64,000 nucleotides of DNA from Dactylorhiza incarnata (taxonomy: Eukaryota > Streptophyta > Magnoliopsida > Asparagales > Orchidaceae). The stretch's first letter is position 1; every line of letters starts with the position of its first letter. Location of the stretch: assembly GCA_033032865.1 (NCBI GenBank), contig JAWHQI010000166.1, positions 5,208,001-5,272,000 of the forward strand, read 5' to 3'. Shown here in pieces: positions 9,691-20,786 of this stretch. The notes under the pieces are model-generated. The model saw only the letters and a program-made list of their open reading frames with translations, was not told the DNA's origin and made no database searches. The position numbers and the translations under genes are program-made.

Positions 9691-12239
9691 TCTAGCACAC
9701 CGCTACAGGCGGGAGCGAGATTGCATGTGAGATCCAGTGAGGTGCAAATCACAGATGTTCTTTGCCAGTGCAATGTCATGGTACGTGAGATGTTCTCCAA
9801 CAGTCGTAGATTTATTTGCTTTCACTTTTTCCCTCCTCCAATTTTCAAAATATTTAGCTTTATGCTGAAAAATATGCCTATAATTACTATTCTACGAGTT
9901 CATGATTCATCTTCTCTATTACTTTACCTAAAGTTAATATGAAATGGTCATCAAGATAACCTATCTGAAGACCTATCTGAAGACAAATTTATTGGATGAT
10001 CGCATAGTTCTTATTTACAGATGCTTATGTAGAAATCTCTCAATTAATTGACACCCAGAAGCTAATGAATCATGATTTTCCATAACTTATTAATTACCTT
10101 CTTCAAGTGATATACTGTATTGGGTTTCCTTCATGAATTTGTCCATGCATTGTTATAGATGATGCCGCAGTTTCTATGCTCCTACGCAGGTTGGGAAATC
10201 CGACTGAATGACACATCCACTTTGTAGCTATATTGCTCAGTTGAATTATGTATTGGTTTGATTTCTCAAGTTGTGTTATTTTTACAACATTTTTGAATCA
10301 ATTTCACCTTTATTTAGCTATATTTGTGGATAGTAGACTTGGAAATACTTTGGATTTTGACATCCTCCTCCACCAATTGACAAGTCTTCGCCTACGGGAG
10401 ATCTTGCTATTATACCACGCAGAATTCGATACTCATTTATTTTTAAATTTTGTAGAATACATGTGATTGATTTATGTTATCTGAATTGGCTTATGCTATC
10501 AGCGGGGGTTAAATTTGATCCCATTGAATACGATGCACGGTCATGGTCATGCATATTTTTGTTGTTCTACATTCATCAACTTAAGCTTTCCTTGATGATT
10601 TTATTTGAATCTTAAGCATCATAATGACTCCGCTTTTGTAATTTTATTGTACGTTAAACCTTTAATATGAAGAATTGTCAAACAAAATTGCTCCTGCCTC
10701 CTGCTTTATATGAATAATTGTCATGCTATCGTGATCATTCAATGAGCTCTTGATTTGTTAAATTGTTTGAGCCAAATATTTGTTAAATTGTTTGAGCTTC
10801 TGCAGATGTGATTGTTTTATTTTCTTATTACAGATTTGATTTGTTTAAATAATGTATCTATAGTTGTTTGATTTATATAATGGTTCAGTAAGAAAAAAGT
10901 CAGCAAGTCAATGATTGAGATCTAAACCCTCACATTTCTATCGAATGTGAATTTTTTCATTTCCCTACTTTCGAATTGGTGATGAAATGGTGCATTAGAT
11001 GATCCTCATCGCGGCGCTGCCGAGTCTCCAGACGAGGGTGAGCAAAATGGCTCTAAAGTGCTCTCTGCTTTCCGATTTTTTTCAGGATTCCAAATGATCA
11101 TTGTTTTTCATTGCGCTGAATCGTTGAGTTCCGGGTTGACGAGATTTTTCAGCTTCTTCTTAAAACTTAACTATCATGAATTCTAAATTTGAGTTGTATG
11201 CGTCCCTGCACTCAAAATGGCACCCTGAACGGAGCCTTAATTCCGACATTGTTAAAAATGTTTTATCCAAATTATATGAATAATGTTTACTTTTTTTTCT
11301 TATTGTTTCGGGTCTAATTCCATCAAATGAATAATTCACAGTAGGAACAACAACAGTTTTTTGCAAACCTACAATGCATCAGGTATTTGAAAAATTCATT
11401 GCATGTATTTGCCCTTTTATATCTATTAAATATGTTTTGCTTATGTTGATCAACCATATCCCTATCTTCATTTTGTGTTGTCATAATTAATGAAAGCCAG
11501 CATTATTTCTAATAGATATTAATTTATGACAAGTAATTAATGTTGTTAGGGTTTAAGATTTATCAAAAAATAAAGAAAAATGTTATTTCTACTTGATATA
11601 AAAAAAGAATGGGTGCCCAAATATATTCGAGAGAATTCGGGCGGAGCCCCATCCCACTAAAATTTATTATCGAAAGAAACCAAGCCCTTGCAAGAAATTG
11701 GGGCAACTTAATTCTTTGGAACCATATCAACTATATAGGTAGAGAAGAAAATTGTGTCTTTTATCAACACCACTGCGTACAACAAGTCGTTCAACAGTTT
11801 ACTGTCTCTTTTAATATCACCATCAGTCGGGTATGTGGTATGTGGCTGGAGCCCTTTCATAGCCTCCAATTTTAAAGCAACATCCAATTTTAACTCACCG
11901 CGAATGATTGCAGACTATTTTCCCCTCACTTTTAACTACATATGAATGATTGTGTTTTTAAGTTCATTTCAAGAGTCCTTATTTCTTCTATTAATAAGTT
12001 TTGTTAAGGTACAAAATGTACATTATCTAGAGTGTGTAACAGTTTATGCTATGGCTTTGTTTGGTTAATGATGCAAAGAAGAGCTAAACATCAAGTATGT
12101 ATATCAACCATCTTCTAAAACTCTTTAGAACTCTTTTGAGCAAATTGTCCTCTTTAAAACTCTTTATCTGGAAAGTAGTAATGAGCATAGCAATACGATT
12201 CTATTTTCTGTCTTTTTCTTTTTTGAGTCAACAATCCAG
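9691..12239. other. AT-rich unassigned region
   Basis: There is no ORF above about 95 codons that looks coding and no LTR, TIR or microsatellite of note. Short GC-richer islands (around 9690-9760, 10370-10430 and 11000-11060) sit in AT-rich, intron-like sequence. This pattern would fit gene fragments captured by a transposon, possibly the Helitron-like element ending at 12537, but I cannot name any exon. Confidence 0.4.
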
Positions 12240-12537
12240 ACGAATGTTGCACCCTACAATCAATGTCGACCCCCACGATGAATGTCGCCCCACGACATAT
12301 ATCGCCCCCTCGACCAATGTCACCCCCCACAACAAATGTCGCTCTCCACGACAAATGTCGCCCCCCACGACAAATGTCGCCCCCCCCCCCCCCCCCCCAT
12401 GATAAATTTCTCCCCCCACGACAAATGTTGCCCCCACGACAAATGTCGCCCCCACGATATATGTCGCCCCCATGATTAATATCGCCTCCACGACAATGCC
12501 GTCTTGAATCGGGTCGGAGGCCCGTGCCTGTCACTCG
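12240..12537 (+). mobile_element. Helitron-like element A, 3' end only
   Basis: It ends with a hairpin-forming CGGG...CCCG followed by GTGCCTGTCACTCG, then a TG/TA tract. The same terminal sequence ends elements C, D, E and F. The subterminal part holds about a dozen CGACAAATGTCG palindromes, also found in element C. The 5' end could not be located; it may lie in the region before 12240. Confidence 0.5.
12255..12500 (+). repeat. CGACAAATGTCG palindrome array with C19 run
   Basis: The 12-bp palindrome CGACAAATGTCG recurs about every 17-20 bp, separated by C-rich spacers. A C19 run lies at 12380-12398. Every unit can form a small hairpin. Gly-rich and Pro-rich open frames across it are by-products. 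Confidence 0.85.
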
Positions 12538-12555
12538 TGTGTGTGTATATATATA
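12538..12555. repeat. TG/TA microsatellite joining Helitron-like elements A and B
   Basis: A short (TG)n(TA)n tract between the CACTCG end of A and the TACTA start of B. Confidence 0.8.
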
Positions 12556-12728
12556 TACTAAATATAAAGAAATATGAATGACTTTTAAATTTCATGCATT
12601 TAAAAGTCATAAAATAAATCATGTCTGTTTGATGTGAAAATTTAATCATAATACCGGACTGCGAATATCAATTCAACCCAAATCATTTTCCCCCTCTCTC
12701 ACCAAAATCTGAAGCTCTCTAAAATCAA

Positions 12729-12786
<58 letters not shown>

Positions 12787-13224
12787 GAAGAAAGAAGGGA
12801 GAGAGGGAGAGTTTAGCGGAGAGGGAGAGAGAGAGAGTGGGAGAGAGAGAGAGAGTTTGACGGAGAGGGAGAGAGGGAGAGAGGGAGAGAGAGAGTGGGA
12901 GAGAGAGTGGGAGAGAAGGAGAGGGAGAGAGAGGAAACGAGAGAGAGAAAAATAAATATTTTAAGTGTATTCATATATTTTTTTACAAAATAAATATTGT
13001 AATATTAATGTATATTTTTTTACAGTCATTTCGAGTACTCATATGTATATGTTGTGGGTGCAGTCCGCGGACGCATCGAGCACGGGCAAAGCCCGTGCGG
13101 AGGCGAGCAAATTCCGCCTGGATGGGGCCAAAGGCCGCCCGACAGCATCGCGCCGGGGGCGGCCGGCGCCGGCCGGATACTGCCGCGCTTGGCCGTAGGG
13201 GCGGAGCTCCGTGTCGGGCGCTCA
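12556..13224 (+). mobile_element. Helitron-like element B
   Basis: The 5' end, TACTAAATATAAAGAAATAT, matches the starts of C, D, E and F. CTGCGAATA, a shared subterminal word, lies near 12660. The 3' end has GC-rich hairpins (GCACGGGC-AAA-GCCCGTGC at about 13079-13097 and GGGGCGGAGCTCC near the end) and finishes CGCTCA before a TA tract. It encodes no Rep/helicase and is therefore non-autonomous. Helitron assignment rests on termini only, and the end is CTCA rather than the usual CTRR. Confidence 0.5.
12728..12955. repeat. GA-rich microsatellite
   Basis: (GA)n with GGGAGAGA variants over about 230 bp, inside Helitron-like element B. Confidence 0.95.
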
Positions 13225-13236
13225 TATATATATAGA

Positions 13237-13272
<36 letters not shown>

Positions 13273-13315
13273 TACATATATATACATATATATATACATA
13301 TATATACTTATATAT
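13225..13315. repeat. TA/CATA microsatellite, left flank of gypsy copy 1
   Basis: (TA)n and (CATA)n tract after element B. Its last five bases, TATAT (13311-13315), match TATAT at 30621-30625, the target-site duplication of the gypsy element in between. Confidence 0.9.
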
Positions 13316-13606
13316 TGTTGCGGGTCGTTCAACGCTCTACTGGACCGGTCGAGCTGAACCGCCTTAGCTCGAGAGTGAGCCGAACGCGCAAACAGTCAAA
13401 AAAGAGAACCAATAGTAGACAGCAGGATTTTTACGTGGAAAACCCAAAAAGGGAAAAAACCACGGGGCCTGACCCAGTTCTGAATGATCCACTAGTGTTG
13501 TGAGTTACAGAGAGTTGTTTTTCGAGGGTGACTTGCCACCGCTCATTACAGAGGTTTTGCTAAGTCCTCGGGAGCCGAGCGTGGTGAAGCGTGCTCTGAG
13601 ACAGCT

Positions 13607-14780
13607 TTGGGCGGAGAGCTGCGGAGCGGCCTAGGGCGGAGCGCCGCAGAGCGGCTTGGAGCGGAGCGCTGCGTAGCGGTCTGTAGCGGAGCGCTGCGGA
13701 GCGGCCTGGAGCAAAGTGTTGCGGAGCGGCCTGGAGCAAAGTGTTGCGGAGCGGCCTGGAGCGGAGCGCAGCGAAGCAGCCTGGAGCAGAGCGCTGCGGA
13801 GTGCCCTGGAGCGGAGCGGCCTGGAGCGGAGCGCTGCGGAGCGGAGCGCTGCGGAGTGCCCTGGAGCGGAGCGGCCTGGAGCGGAGCGCTGCGGAGCGGA
13901 GCGCTGCGCAGCGGCCTGGAGCGGAGCGCTGCGCAGCGGCCTGGAGCGGAGCGCTGCGGAGCGGCCTGGAGCGGAGCGCTGCGGAGCGGCCTGGAGCGGA
14001 GCGCTCCAGAGCGGCCTGGAGCGGAGCGCTGCAGAGCGGCCTGGAGCGGAGCGCTGCAGAGCGGCCTGGAGCGGAGCGCTACGGAGCGGAGCGCTACAGA
14101 GCGCAGCGCTGCAGAGCGGCCTGGAGCGGAGAGGGTGGAGCGGCCTGGAGCGGAGCGCTGCAGAGCGGCCTGGAGCGGAGCGCTGCGGAGCGGCCTGGAG
14201 CGGAGCGGCCTAGAGCGGAGCGCTGCGGTGCGGCCTGGAGCGGAGCACTGCGGAGCGGAGTGCTGCGGAGCGGAGCGCTGTGGAGCGGCCTGGAGCGGAG
14301 CGCTGCGGAGCGAAGCGCTGCGGAGCGGCCTGGAGCGGAGCGGCCTAGAGCGAAGCGCGGCGGTGCGGCCTGGAGCGGAGCGGTGCGGAGCGGCCTGGAG
14401 CGGAGCGCTGCGGAGCGGCCTGGAGCGGAGCGCTGCGGAGAGGCCTGGAGCGGAGCGCTGCGGAGCGGCCTGGAGCGGAGCGGCCTAGAGCGAAGCGCGG
14501 CGGTGCGGCCTGGAGCGGAGCGGTGCGGAGCGGCCTGGAGCGGAGCGCTGCGGAGTGGCCTGGAGCGGAGCGCTGCGGAGCGGCCTGGAGCGGAGCGCTG
14601 CGGAGAGGCCTGGAGCGGAGCGCTGCGAAGCGGCCTGGAGCGGAGCGCTGCGGAGAGGCCTGGAGCGGAGCGCTGCGCAGTGGCCTGGAGCGGAGCGCTG
14701 CGGAGTGGAGCGCGGCGGAGCGGAGCAGCCTAGAGCGGAGCGCTGCGCAGCGGCCTGGAGCGGAGCGCTGCGGAGCGTCC
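13607..14780 (-). repeat. Minisatellite a, 25-bp unit built from GAGCG-type pentamers
   Basis: The plus-strand unit is GAGCG GCCTG GAGCG GAGCG CTGCG, five pentamers, with deletions and substitutions. About 40-45 copies lie downstream of the TATA box in the LTR leader. Because the unit rarely contains stops, several frames stay open for hundreds of codons; these are not proteins. Confidence 0.95.
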
Positions 14781-14962
14781 TGGATCCAAGTGGCTGAGAT
14801 TCTCCCCAAGTCCTTGAAGCAAAACTGGAATGCTGAGGGAGATCTCTAAGGGGAGCTTGAAGGCCGATGAAGATCGATCTTCTGAGAGTCCTCGCCGAAA
14901 AACTCAAGATCTCCCTCCTCTCCCCGTGCCAAAAGTCCCCTCAAATGGAGGCCTGACCCTCC

Positions 14963-14970
14963 TTTTATAG
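14963..14970 (-). promoter_or_regulatory. TATA box of gypsy copy 1 3' LTR
   Basis: The minus strand reads CTATAAAAGG. The same box occurs at 45681 and 57462 in copy 2, each between arrays b and a. Confidence 0.75.
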
Positions 14971-15179
14971 TTTTTTGAGGAGGGCGTTCTGGTAACTGCG
15001 TCGTGCTGATTCTTGGACAAGCGAATGAGGAAGCTTGATTTGGGGTATGCGGATTGTCAACTTTGTGATTATGACGAGTTTGCCCTTCGGTCACGTCGGG
15101 CAGCATGGGCAGCTCGGGCAACCTCTCTGGTGGTGACGGTGGTCGGCGATCGCCGCCAGCGATGGACTGTGGCGGCGCT

Positions 15180-16420
15180 GCTTGCGGAGCAGGGGGAGCG
15201 GAAGCGCCTCTTGCGGACCATACGAGAGCAGAAGCGCTTCCAACGGAGCAGGAGCGAGCGGGAGCGCGAGAGCGCTTCCCGCGGAGCAGGAGCGAGCGGG
15301 AGCGCGGGAGCGCTTCCTGCGGAGCAGGAGCGAGCGGGAGCGCGGGAGCGCTTCCTGCGGAGCAGGAGCGAGCGGGAGCGCTTCCGGCGGAGCAGGAGCG
15401 AGCGGGAGCGCGAGAGCGCTTTCCTCGGACCAGGAGCGAGCGGGAGCGGGGGAGCGCTTCCCGCGGAGCAGGAGCGAGCGGGAGCGCGTGAGCGCTTTCC
15501 GCGGAGCAGGAGCGAGCGGGAGCCCGGGAGCGCTTCCCGCAGAGCAGGAGCGAGCGGGAGCGCAGGAGCGCTTCCCGGGGAGCAGGAGCGAGCGGGAGCG
15601 CGCGAGCGCTTCCCGTGGAGCAGGAGGGAGTGGGAGCGCGTGAGCGCTTCCCGTGGAGCAGGAGAGAGCGGGAGCGCTTCCCGCGGAGCAGGAGCGAGCG
15701 GGAGCGCTTCCCGCGGAGCAGGAGCGAGCGGGAGCGCGGGAGCGCTTCCCGCGGAGCAGGAGCGAGCGGGAGCGCGGGAGCGCTTCCCGCGGAGCAGGAG
15801 CGAGCCGGAGCCCGGGAGCGCTTCCCGCGGAGCAGGAGCGAGCGGGAGCCCGGGAGCGCTTCCCGCGGAGCAGGAGCGAGCGGGAGCGCGGGAGCGCTTC
15901 CCGCGGAGCAGGAGCGAGCGGGGGCCCGGGAGCGCTTCCCGCGGAGCAGGAGCGAGCGGGAGAGCTTCCCGCGGAGCAGGAGCGAGCGGGAGCGCTGGAG
16001 CTCTTCCCGCGGAGCAGGAGCGAGCGGGAGCGCGGGAGCGCTTCCCGCGGAGCAGGAGCGAGCGGGAGCGCGGGAGCGCTTCCCGCGGAGCAGGAGCGAG
16101 CGGGAGCGCGGGAGCGCTTCCCGCGGAGCAGGAGCGAGCGGGAGCGCGGGAGCGCTTCCCGCGGAGCAGGAGCGAGCGGGAGCGCTTCCCGCGGAGCAGG
16201 AGCGAGCGGGAGCGCTTCCCGCGGAGCAGGAGCGAGCGGGAGCGCTTCCCGCGGAGCAGGAGCGAGCGGGAGCCCGAGAGCGCTTCCCGCGGAGCAGAAT
16301 CGAGCAAGGGCGCGGGAGCGCTTCCCGCGGAGCAGGAGCGAGCGGGAGCGTTTCCCGCGCAGCAGGAGCGAGCGGGAGCGCGGGAGCGCTTCCCGCAGAG
16401 CAGGAGCGAGTGTGCCGCTC
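15180..16420 (-). repeat. Minisatellite b, 30- and 38-bp units with GGAGCAGGAGCGAGCGGGAG core
   Basis: Units of 38 bp and 30 bp (without a CGGGAGCG insert) are mixed, over 30 copies, upstream of the TATA box in U3. Ser/Arg- and Arg/Glu-rich open frames of up to 580 codons on both strands are by-products of the repeat. Confidence 0.95.
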
Positions 16421-16495
16421 AGCCGGCCCGGGCGAGGTCATGATGAGAAACACTCGGTTCGTCTCAACCCGAACCCTTTTAGGGGAACCCCAACA

Positions 16496-16510
16496 ATTGC
16501 CCCCCAGTTT
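16496..16510 (-). promoter_or_regulatory. Polypurine tract of gypsy copy 1
   Basis: The minus strand reads AACTGGGGGGCAAT directly before the LTR start TGTTGGGG. The same tract sits at 56324-56339 in copy 2. Confidence 0.8.
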
Positions 16511-17280
16511 TCGGAGGCCGAGACTTACGGTCGATGGTCCGAAAATTTCTTCCATTCGCCATGAGCTCGCGAGAGTGTGTCTCTCCACGACGGCCCTTGT
16601 ACTTTGTAGCGGGAAACTTTCGCCTTACAATCAGGCTAACCAGGTGCCTACTCGGACGCGATCCCCTCTGCTTATTTGTGAGCGTTCGGAGAACTAATGA
16701 CCAGCGTCACTTCCAAAACTGGAGCATTTTACTCCCTATAAATTTCACTAGAGGGCAATAGCCGAAAAATAACAAAATTGTTTGAACATTTGCTAGAGAG
16801 AGTCGCCACTACTTGGACGAGAGCAGATTCAATGGCTAGAGGAGGGGAGATAAATATTTTGCCCTCACACATTTGCTAAACTTGAAAAGATGAAACCGCG
16901 CGAGAACATGCTCGCGACAAAGCACGCGCAAGGGGCGCACACCCACTTTAACTCGGAAAAGGTGGGGCATCGCCGCACTTGCGGTGATGCGGTGCTCGGG
17001 GAGCGCACCCCGCCGCGCACGGTGCACGGCGCTGCCACGCCCAAGCAGCGCGGGCTGCGCAACACGGCCGCCCGCAGGACGGCGCGGCAGTGCGCGGCGA
17101 GTGCGACCTTTCGCACGCGGGCCAGCGCGGCACTGCCGCGCGCAGGCCAGCGATGTCACCCGCTTGCCAGCGCGGCACCGCTGCGCGCAGGCAGCGCGGC
17201 ACTACCGCGCGCAGGCAGCGCAGCACTGTCACGTGCTGGCTAGAGCTTGAGAGCTCGCCAGAGGAGCTTCGCCAGATTAT
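16511..17280 (-). other. 3' internal non-coding region of gypsy copy 1
   Basis: 16960-17245 is very GC-rich with GCGCGGCA/TGCCGCGC inverted words, matching the block at 48880-49310 of copy 2. The rest is unique sequence. No coding signal. Confidence 0.6.
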
Positions 17281-17281
17281 A

Positions 17282-17590
17282 TCTGGAGTGGGCGGCCATG
17301 GGGGCGGAGCAGCGAGCCGCGAGCTTCGTCCTTTGGAAGCTCGCCGGAGTAGATCTGGAAGGTGGGCGGTCATGGAAGCGGAGCAGCGAGGTGCAGGTTA
17401 CGGCCTTTGGAAGCTCGCTGGAGATGGATCCGGAAGGTGGGGGGCCATGGAAGCGGAGCAGCGAGGTGCAGGTTACGACCTTTGGAAGCTCGACGGAGAT
17501 GGATCTGGAAGGTGGGCGGCCATGGAAGCGGAGCAGCGAGGTGCAGGTTACGGCCTTTGGAAGCTCGCCGGAGATGGATGCTCGCCAGAG
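17282..17590. repeat. 75-bp tandem repeat, about four copies
   Basis: GAGCAGCGAG recurs at about 17307, 17381, 17456 and 17531, a 74-75-bp step. The unit is a multiple of three, so frames stay open across it without implying a protein. I saw no obvious counterpart in copy 2. Confidence 0.85.
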
Positions 17591-18447
17591 GAGATTCACC
17601 AGAGTTGCTGCCATGTGTGTCTGTGTGTGAGAGAGAGAGAGAGAGTGAGAGACGGGCTGCTGGTTTTGGATCAGGTAAATGGAGGAGGAATAATGTTTGA
17701 TATGGTGAAGAAATATTTGATTTTTCCTTTATTCCTATTCCCATATCAGATATGAGCTTCTATGCGCCAGACAAAATATTGCGACCAGGAAAGCAGTCTT
17801 TTTTTTCAGCACGAGTTGAAAGAGATGTTATTCTAATCGTGAATGCGGTGGTTATGAACCGTCGTTCGCGAACGCGTAACCTCACCTGAGGAACTTCATC
17901 CACTTTTATGTTCAAAACTAGTTTTCTTTTCTTGGTGGCGGTCATAACCATTACATTGTCAATCATGCACACCCAATGACGGTAGCGTTTTTGTCCAAAC
18001 ACACAGGAGCAAAAACGTCACGCCAAACGGAGTCTAAATCTCTCCTTGACCATGGACCAAACCTGAGTGACTTAATTTGAGTACTTAATTTGAGTACTTT
18101 CGGATAGGATTGTGTAGAATATCAATGTGTTCGTTTAAGCTCAAACGTTGATCAATTTAGGTTAACACAGGAGCTCCTGATTGTGCAGGGACCAAGGCGA
18201 AATGGGCAAGCGAGGCATATGCGTTTGCGTTCGACTTTGAATGTGAACCGGGTTGAAATGTGGTGGAAGCGCGGGAGTGTTTTCCGCTGAGCAGGAGCGA
18301 ACGAGAGCGCGAGAGCGCCTCCCTAGGAGAGCACGCGGCCGATGTGGAGTGTGCATTTTTATTAAATGACACAAGAGACTCGATATTCGTCCTGATTGAT
18401 ATTCGTAGGAGGACTTGAGGCTTTCACTTTGGTGAAGATATTATGCA
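17591..18447. other. Unassigned internal sequence of gypsy copy 1
   Basis: A short (GT)n/(GA)n run lies at 17615-17650, and a few copies of the LTR-like GAGCG word at about 18265-18330. The part near 18370-18445 matches 48210-48290 of copy 2. No ORF of note. Confidence 0.5.
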
Positions 18448-19176
18448 GTCCGGGAGCGAGATGCTCTGCGGCGTGGGAGCGAGGTGCCCTGCAACACGGG
18501 AGCCAGATGCTATGCATCGTGGGAGCGAAGTACCCTGCCACGCGGGAGCGTGATGCTCGGCAGCGTGGGAGCGAAGTGCCCTGCAACGCGGGAGCGTGAT
18601 GCTCTACAGCGTGGGAGCGAGGTGCCCTTTAACGCGGGAGCGTGATGCTCTGTAGCGTAAGAGCGAAGTGCCCTGCAACGCGCGAGAGCATGATGCTCGG
18701 CAACGTAGGAGCAAAGTGCCCTGCAACGCAGGAGCATGATGCTCGACAGTGTGGGAGAGGGGTGCCCTGCAACGCGGGCGCGTGATGCTCGGCAGCGTGG
18801 AAGCGAAGTGCCCTGCAACGCGGGAGCATGATGCTCTGCAGCGTGGGAGAGAGGTGCCCTGCAACGCGGGAGCATGATTCTCTGCAGCGTGGGAGCGAGG
18901 TGCCCTGCAACGCGGGAGCTTGATGCTCGGCAGCGTGCGAGCGACGTGCCCTTCAACGCCGGAGCATGATGCTCTGCAGCGTGGGAGCGAGGTGCCCTGC
19001 AACGCGGGAGCATGATGCTCGGCAGCGTGGGAGCGACGTTCCCTGCAACGCGGGAGCATGATGCTCTGCAGCGTGGGAGCGAGGTGCCCTGCAACGCGGG
19101 AGCATGATGCTCTGCATCGTGGGAGCGAGGTGCCCTGCAACGCGGGAGCATGATGCTCGGCAGCGTGGGAGCGAAG
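18448..19176 (-). repeat. 46-bp satellite c after gag, about 16 copies
   Basis: The 46-bp unit consists of two diverged 23-bp halves: CGCGGGAGCATGATGCTCTG-type and CGTGGGAGCGAGGTGCCCTG-type. The array lies just after gag, where pol would be. It is shared with copy 2 (47165-48210, about 23 copies), so it belongs to the family and not to this one insertion. Confidence 0.95.
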
Positions 19177-19482
19177 TGTTTTGCTTTATAGTTGAGGCGA
19201 ATTCCCCAGAGTTTGGAAAGCCTGTTATTCAGGGTTGACGTCGGGGTTAGCAGCTTTCACCCCAGGAGCCTTGCTTCGGAGGTTCTGTGTTGCTAACGGA
19301 AGTCAAAAAACTGCCGCAACGTTGTTGAAGAAAAGAAAGCATGCAAGCGCGCGCAAGTTTTCATAATGCGGCTTATTAAATTAAAGGAAACATCCAAAAG
19401 CAGGAAAAGGAGATTGTAGATAAAAGAGACGCGTGGTTTGCACTCTCTACCAGGGGAGAGACCTCGGCCCAGGGGTTCTGCT
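19177..19482 (-). other. Sequence between gag and satellite c
   Basis: Unique, non-coding sequence. 19190-19290 matches 47060-47160 of copy 2 and forms the right side of the gag deletion there. Confidence 0.6.
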
Positions 19483-20273
19483 TCATGCACGTCGGGCCAA
19501 AGCGGGGTCCTCGGTCGGATTTTTATTCCGCGGTGCGAGCTGATCCGTGGCTGGGTCTTGCTCAAATCTTCTGAGTAGACCATGTCGGACCATGCGCTCG
19601 ATCTCGTCCTTCAACCGGTTGCATCCTTCGGTCCTATGTCTGTATCCGCGGTGGAATTCACAGTACTGCGACTGGTTTCCCCTTTTTGGAGCAAGTGGCT
19701 CGGGCCTATGAAGCTCCTCGCTATCGTGGATGGCAAGGAGCACGTTGGTTCTGGTGGTGTTTAATGGAGTGTAGTCCTGATGTTGTCGAGTTCTCCGGTC
19801 TTGGCGGGGTTTTCACGATTCTCGTTGTTTCTCCCGAGATCTGGTAGTGGTTCCTGATCCCTTTTCCTTTTCGAGCTTCCTTCGAACTGTTGACGATGTG
19901 CTACAATTGCTTCGTCCGCTGCAATCTGAGCTTCGACCCGGTGTACGAGGTCGGGATAGCTAGACACAGTCTCCCTCATTAAGGCTGAGTAGAAGCTGCC
20001 TGGTCGGAGTCCTAAAAAGACGCCACGTAGAAGCTCGGGATCGACCCCGGGAATCTGTCGTGCCTCAGTAGTGAAGCGGCGGAAGAAATCCTTGAGATTT
20101 TTGCCCTCCTTCTGGCGGATTCCTGACAGGTGGGAGGGATCTCGAACAACCCGACGATTCGAGACGAACTGTTCAACGAATAGTTGAGATAACTCTGCAA
20201 AGTTGTCTATCACACCTTCCCTCAGAGAGTGGAACCAGGTGAGGGCTTGTCCTTTTAGTGTTGTCGGGAACAC
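19483..20273 (-). pseudogene. Gypsy gag, C-terminal part (copy 1)
   Basis: Reading leftwards from the nested copia insertion, the frame continues the capsid domain (LKGQALTWFHSL, FVEQFVSNRR, FFRRFTTEARQIP). It stops at 19761. The zinc-knuckle part (YCEFHRGYRHRTEGC, a C-x2-H-x4-H-x4-C pattern typical of Tat-type gag) is in another frame to 19483, so a small indel lies near 19765-19790. No protease follows. This is the nucleocapsid end of the protein that packages element RNA. Confidence 0.85.
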
Positions 20274-20434
20274 TGTTGGAACATGGTCTTCCGCATCTCC
20301 TAGGTTTGAGAATAACAAATCCTATGTGTATTTGATCTTGTGTGTTCAAGTGTGCAGGTTTACTAGGTCCACATGACTCAAGGAGTACTCATGATGACTG
20401 CCCCCAAAATTGAAGCCAGAATTCGAAGAGGCTC

Positions 20435-20770
20435 ACTAGCGCCGGCGGTAGCACCTAGCGCCGGGCGCTAGCGATGAAGAGCGCAATTCCAGGAGCTGTT
20501 ATAGAAGGCGCTAACGCCTGGAGGTAGCGGATAACGCCGGCGGTATCGATGAACACAGAAGGAATAAAAGCAAGGTTGCCGCGGATTGAAGATCCTGCCG
20601 CGCAAGAAGTTTCTTAATCAGGGATAGCGCCGGCGGTAGCTACTAGCGCCGACGGTAGCGTGACGCACATAAGGAATAGAGCAAGATGTTGCCGCGAATG
20701 GGAGATTCTGCCGCACAATTTGTTACTTAATCCGGGCTAGCGCCGGCGGTAGCGCTAGCGCCGACGGTAG
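20435..20770 (+). repeat. Interspersed TAGCGCCGGCGGTAGC words in U3
   Basis: AGCGCCGGCGGTAGC and partly inverted GGCGCTAGCG words recur about eight times just upstream of the TATA box. The 3' LTR has the same array at 27315-27650 with scattered CpG changes. A related GCGCTAGCGCTACCG cluster is in the internal region at 24318-24350. Confidence 0.85.
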
Positions 20771-20779
20771 CGTGAAGGC

Positions 20780-20786
20780 TATAAAT
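20780..20786 (+). promoter_or_regulatory. TATA box, 5' LTR of nested copia element
   Basis: TATAAAT in GGCTATAAATTGG; repeated at 27660-27666 in the 3' LTR. Confidence 0.7.

Larger units (their letters stand above)
13316..16495 (-). repeat. 3' LTR of gypsy copy 1, 3180 bp
   Basis: On the minus strand: U3 with minisatellite b (15180-16420), TATA box (14963-14970), a unique leader, minisatellite a (13607-14780), and a conserved U5 tail. It is more than twice as long as the other LTR of the same element, mainly through array copy number. Confidence 0.9.

Noticed and set aside
12154..12534. Glycine-rich and proline-rich frames, collagen-like
   Set aside because: Produced by the CGACAAATGTCG palindrome array and the C19 run on opposite strands.
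12728..12955. GAGA promoter element of a gene
   Set aside because: No gene follows; simple (GA)n microsatellite inside a Helitron-like element.
13607..16588. Very long open frames (up to 580 codons) on both strands
   Set aside because: They lie inside 25-, 30- and 38-bp repeats whose units lack stops in several frames; composition is only Arg/Ala/Ser/Gly/Glu, and the frames shift with array variants. Same for 29434-30719, 44720-45470 and 56468-57261.
18448..19176. CRISPR-like regular array
   Set aside because: The whole 46-bp unit is repeated, there are no unique spacers, and it lies in a plant retrotransposon.
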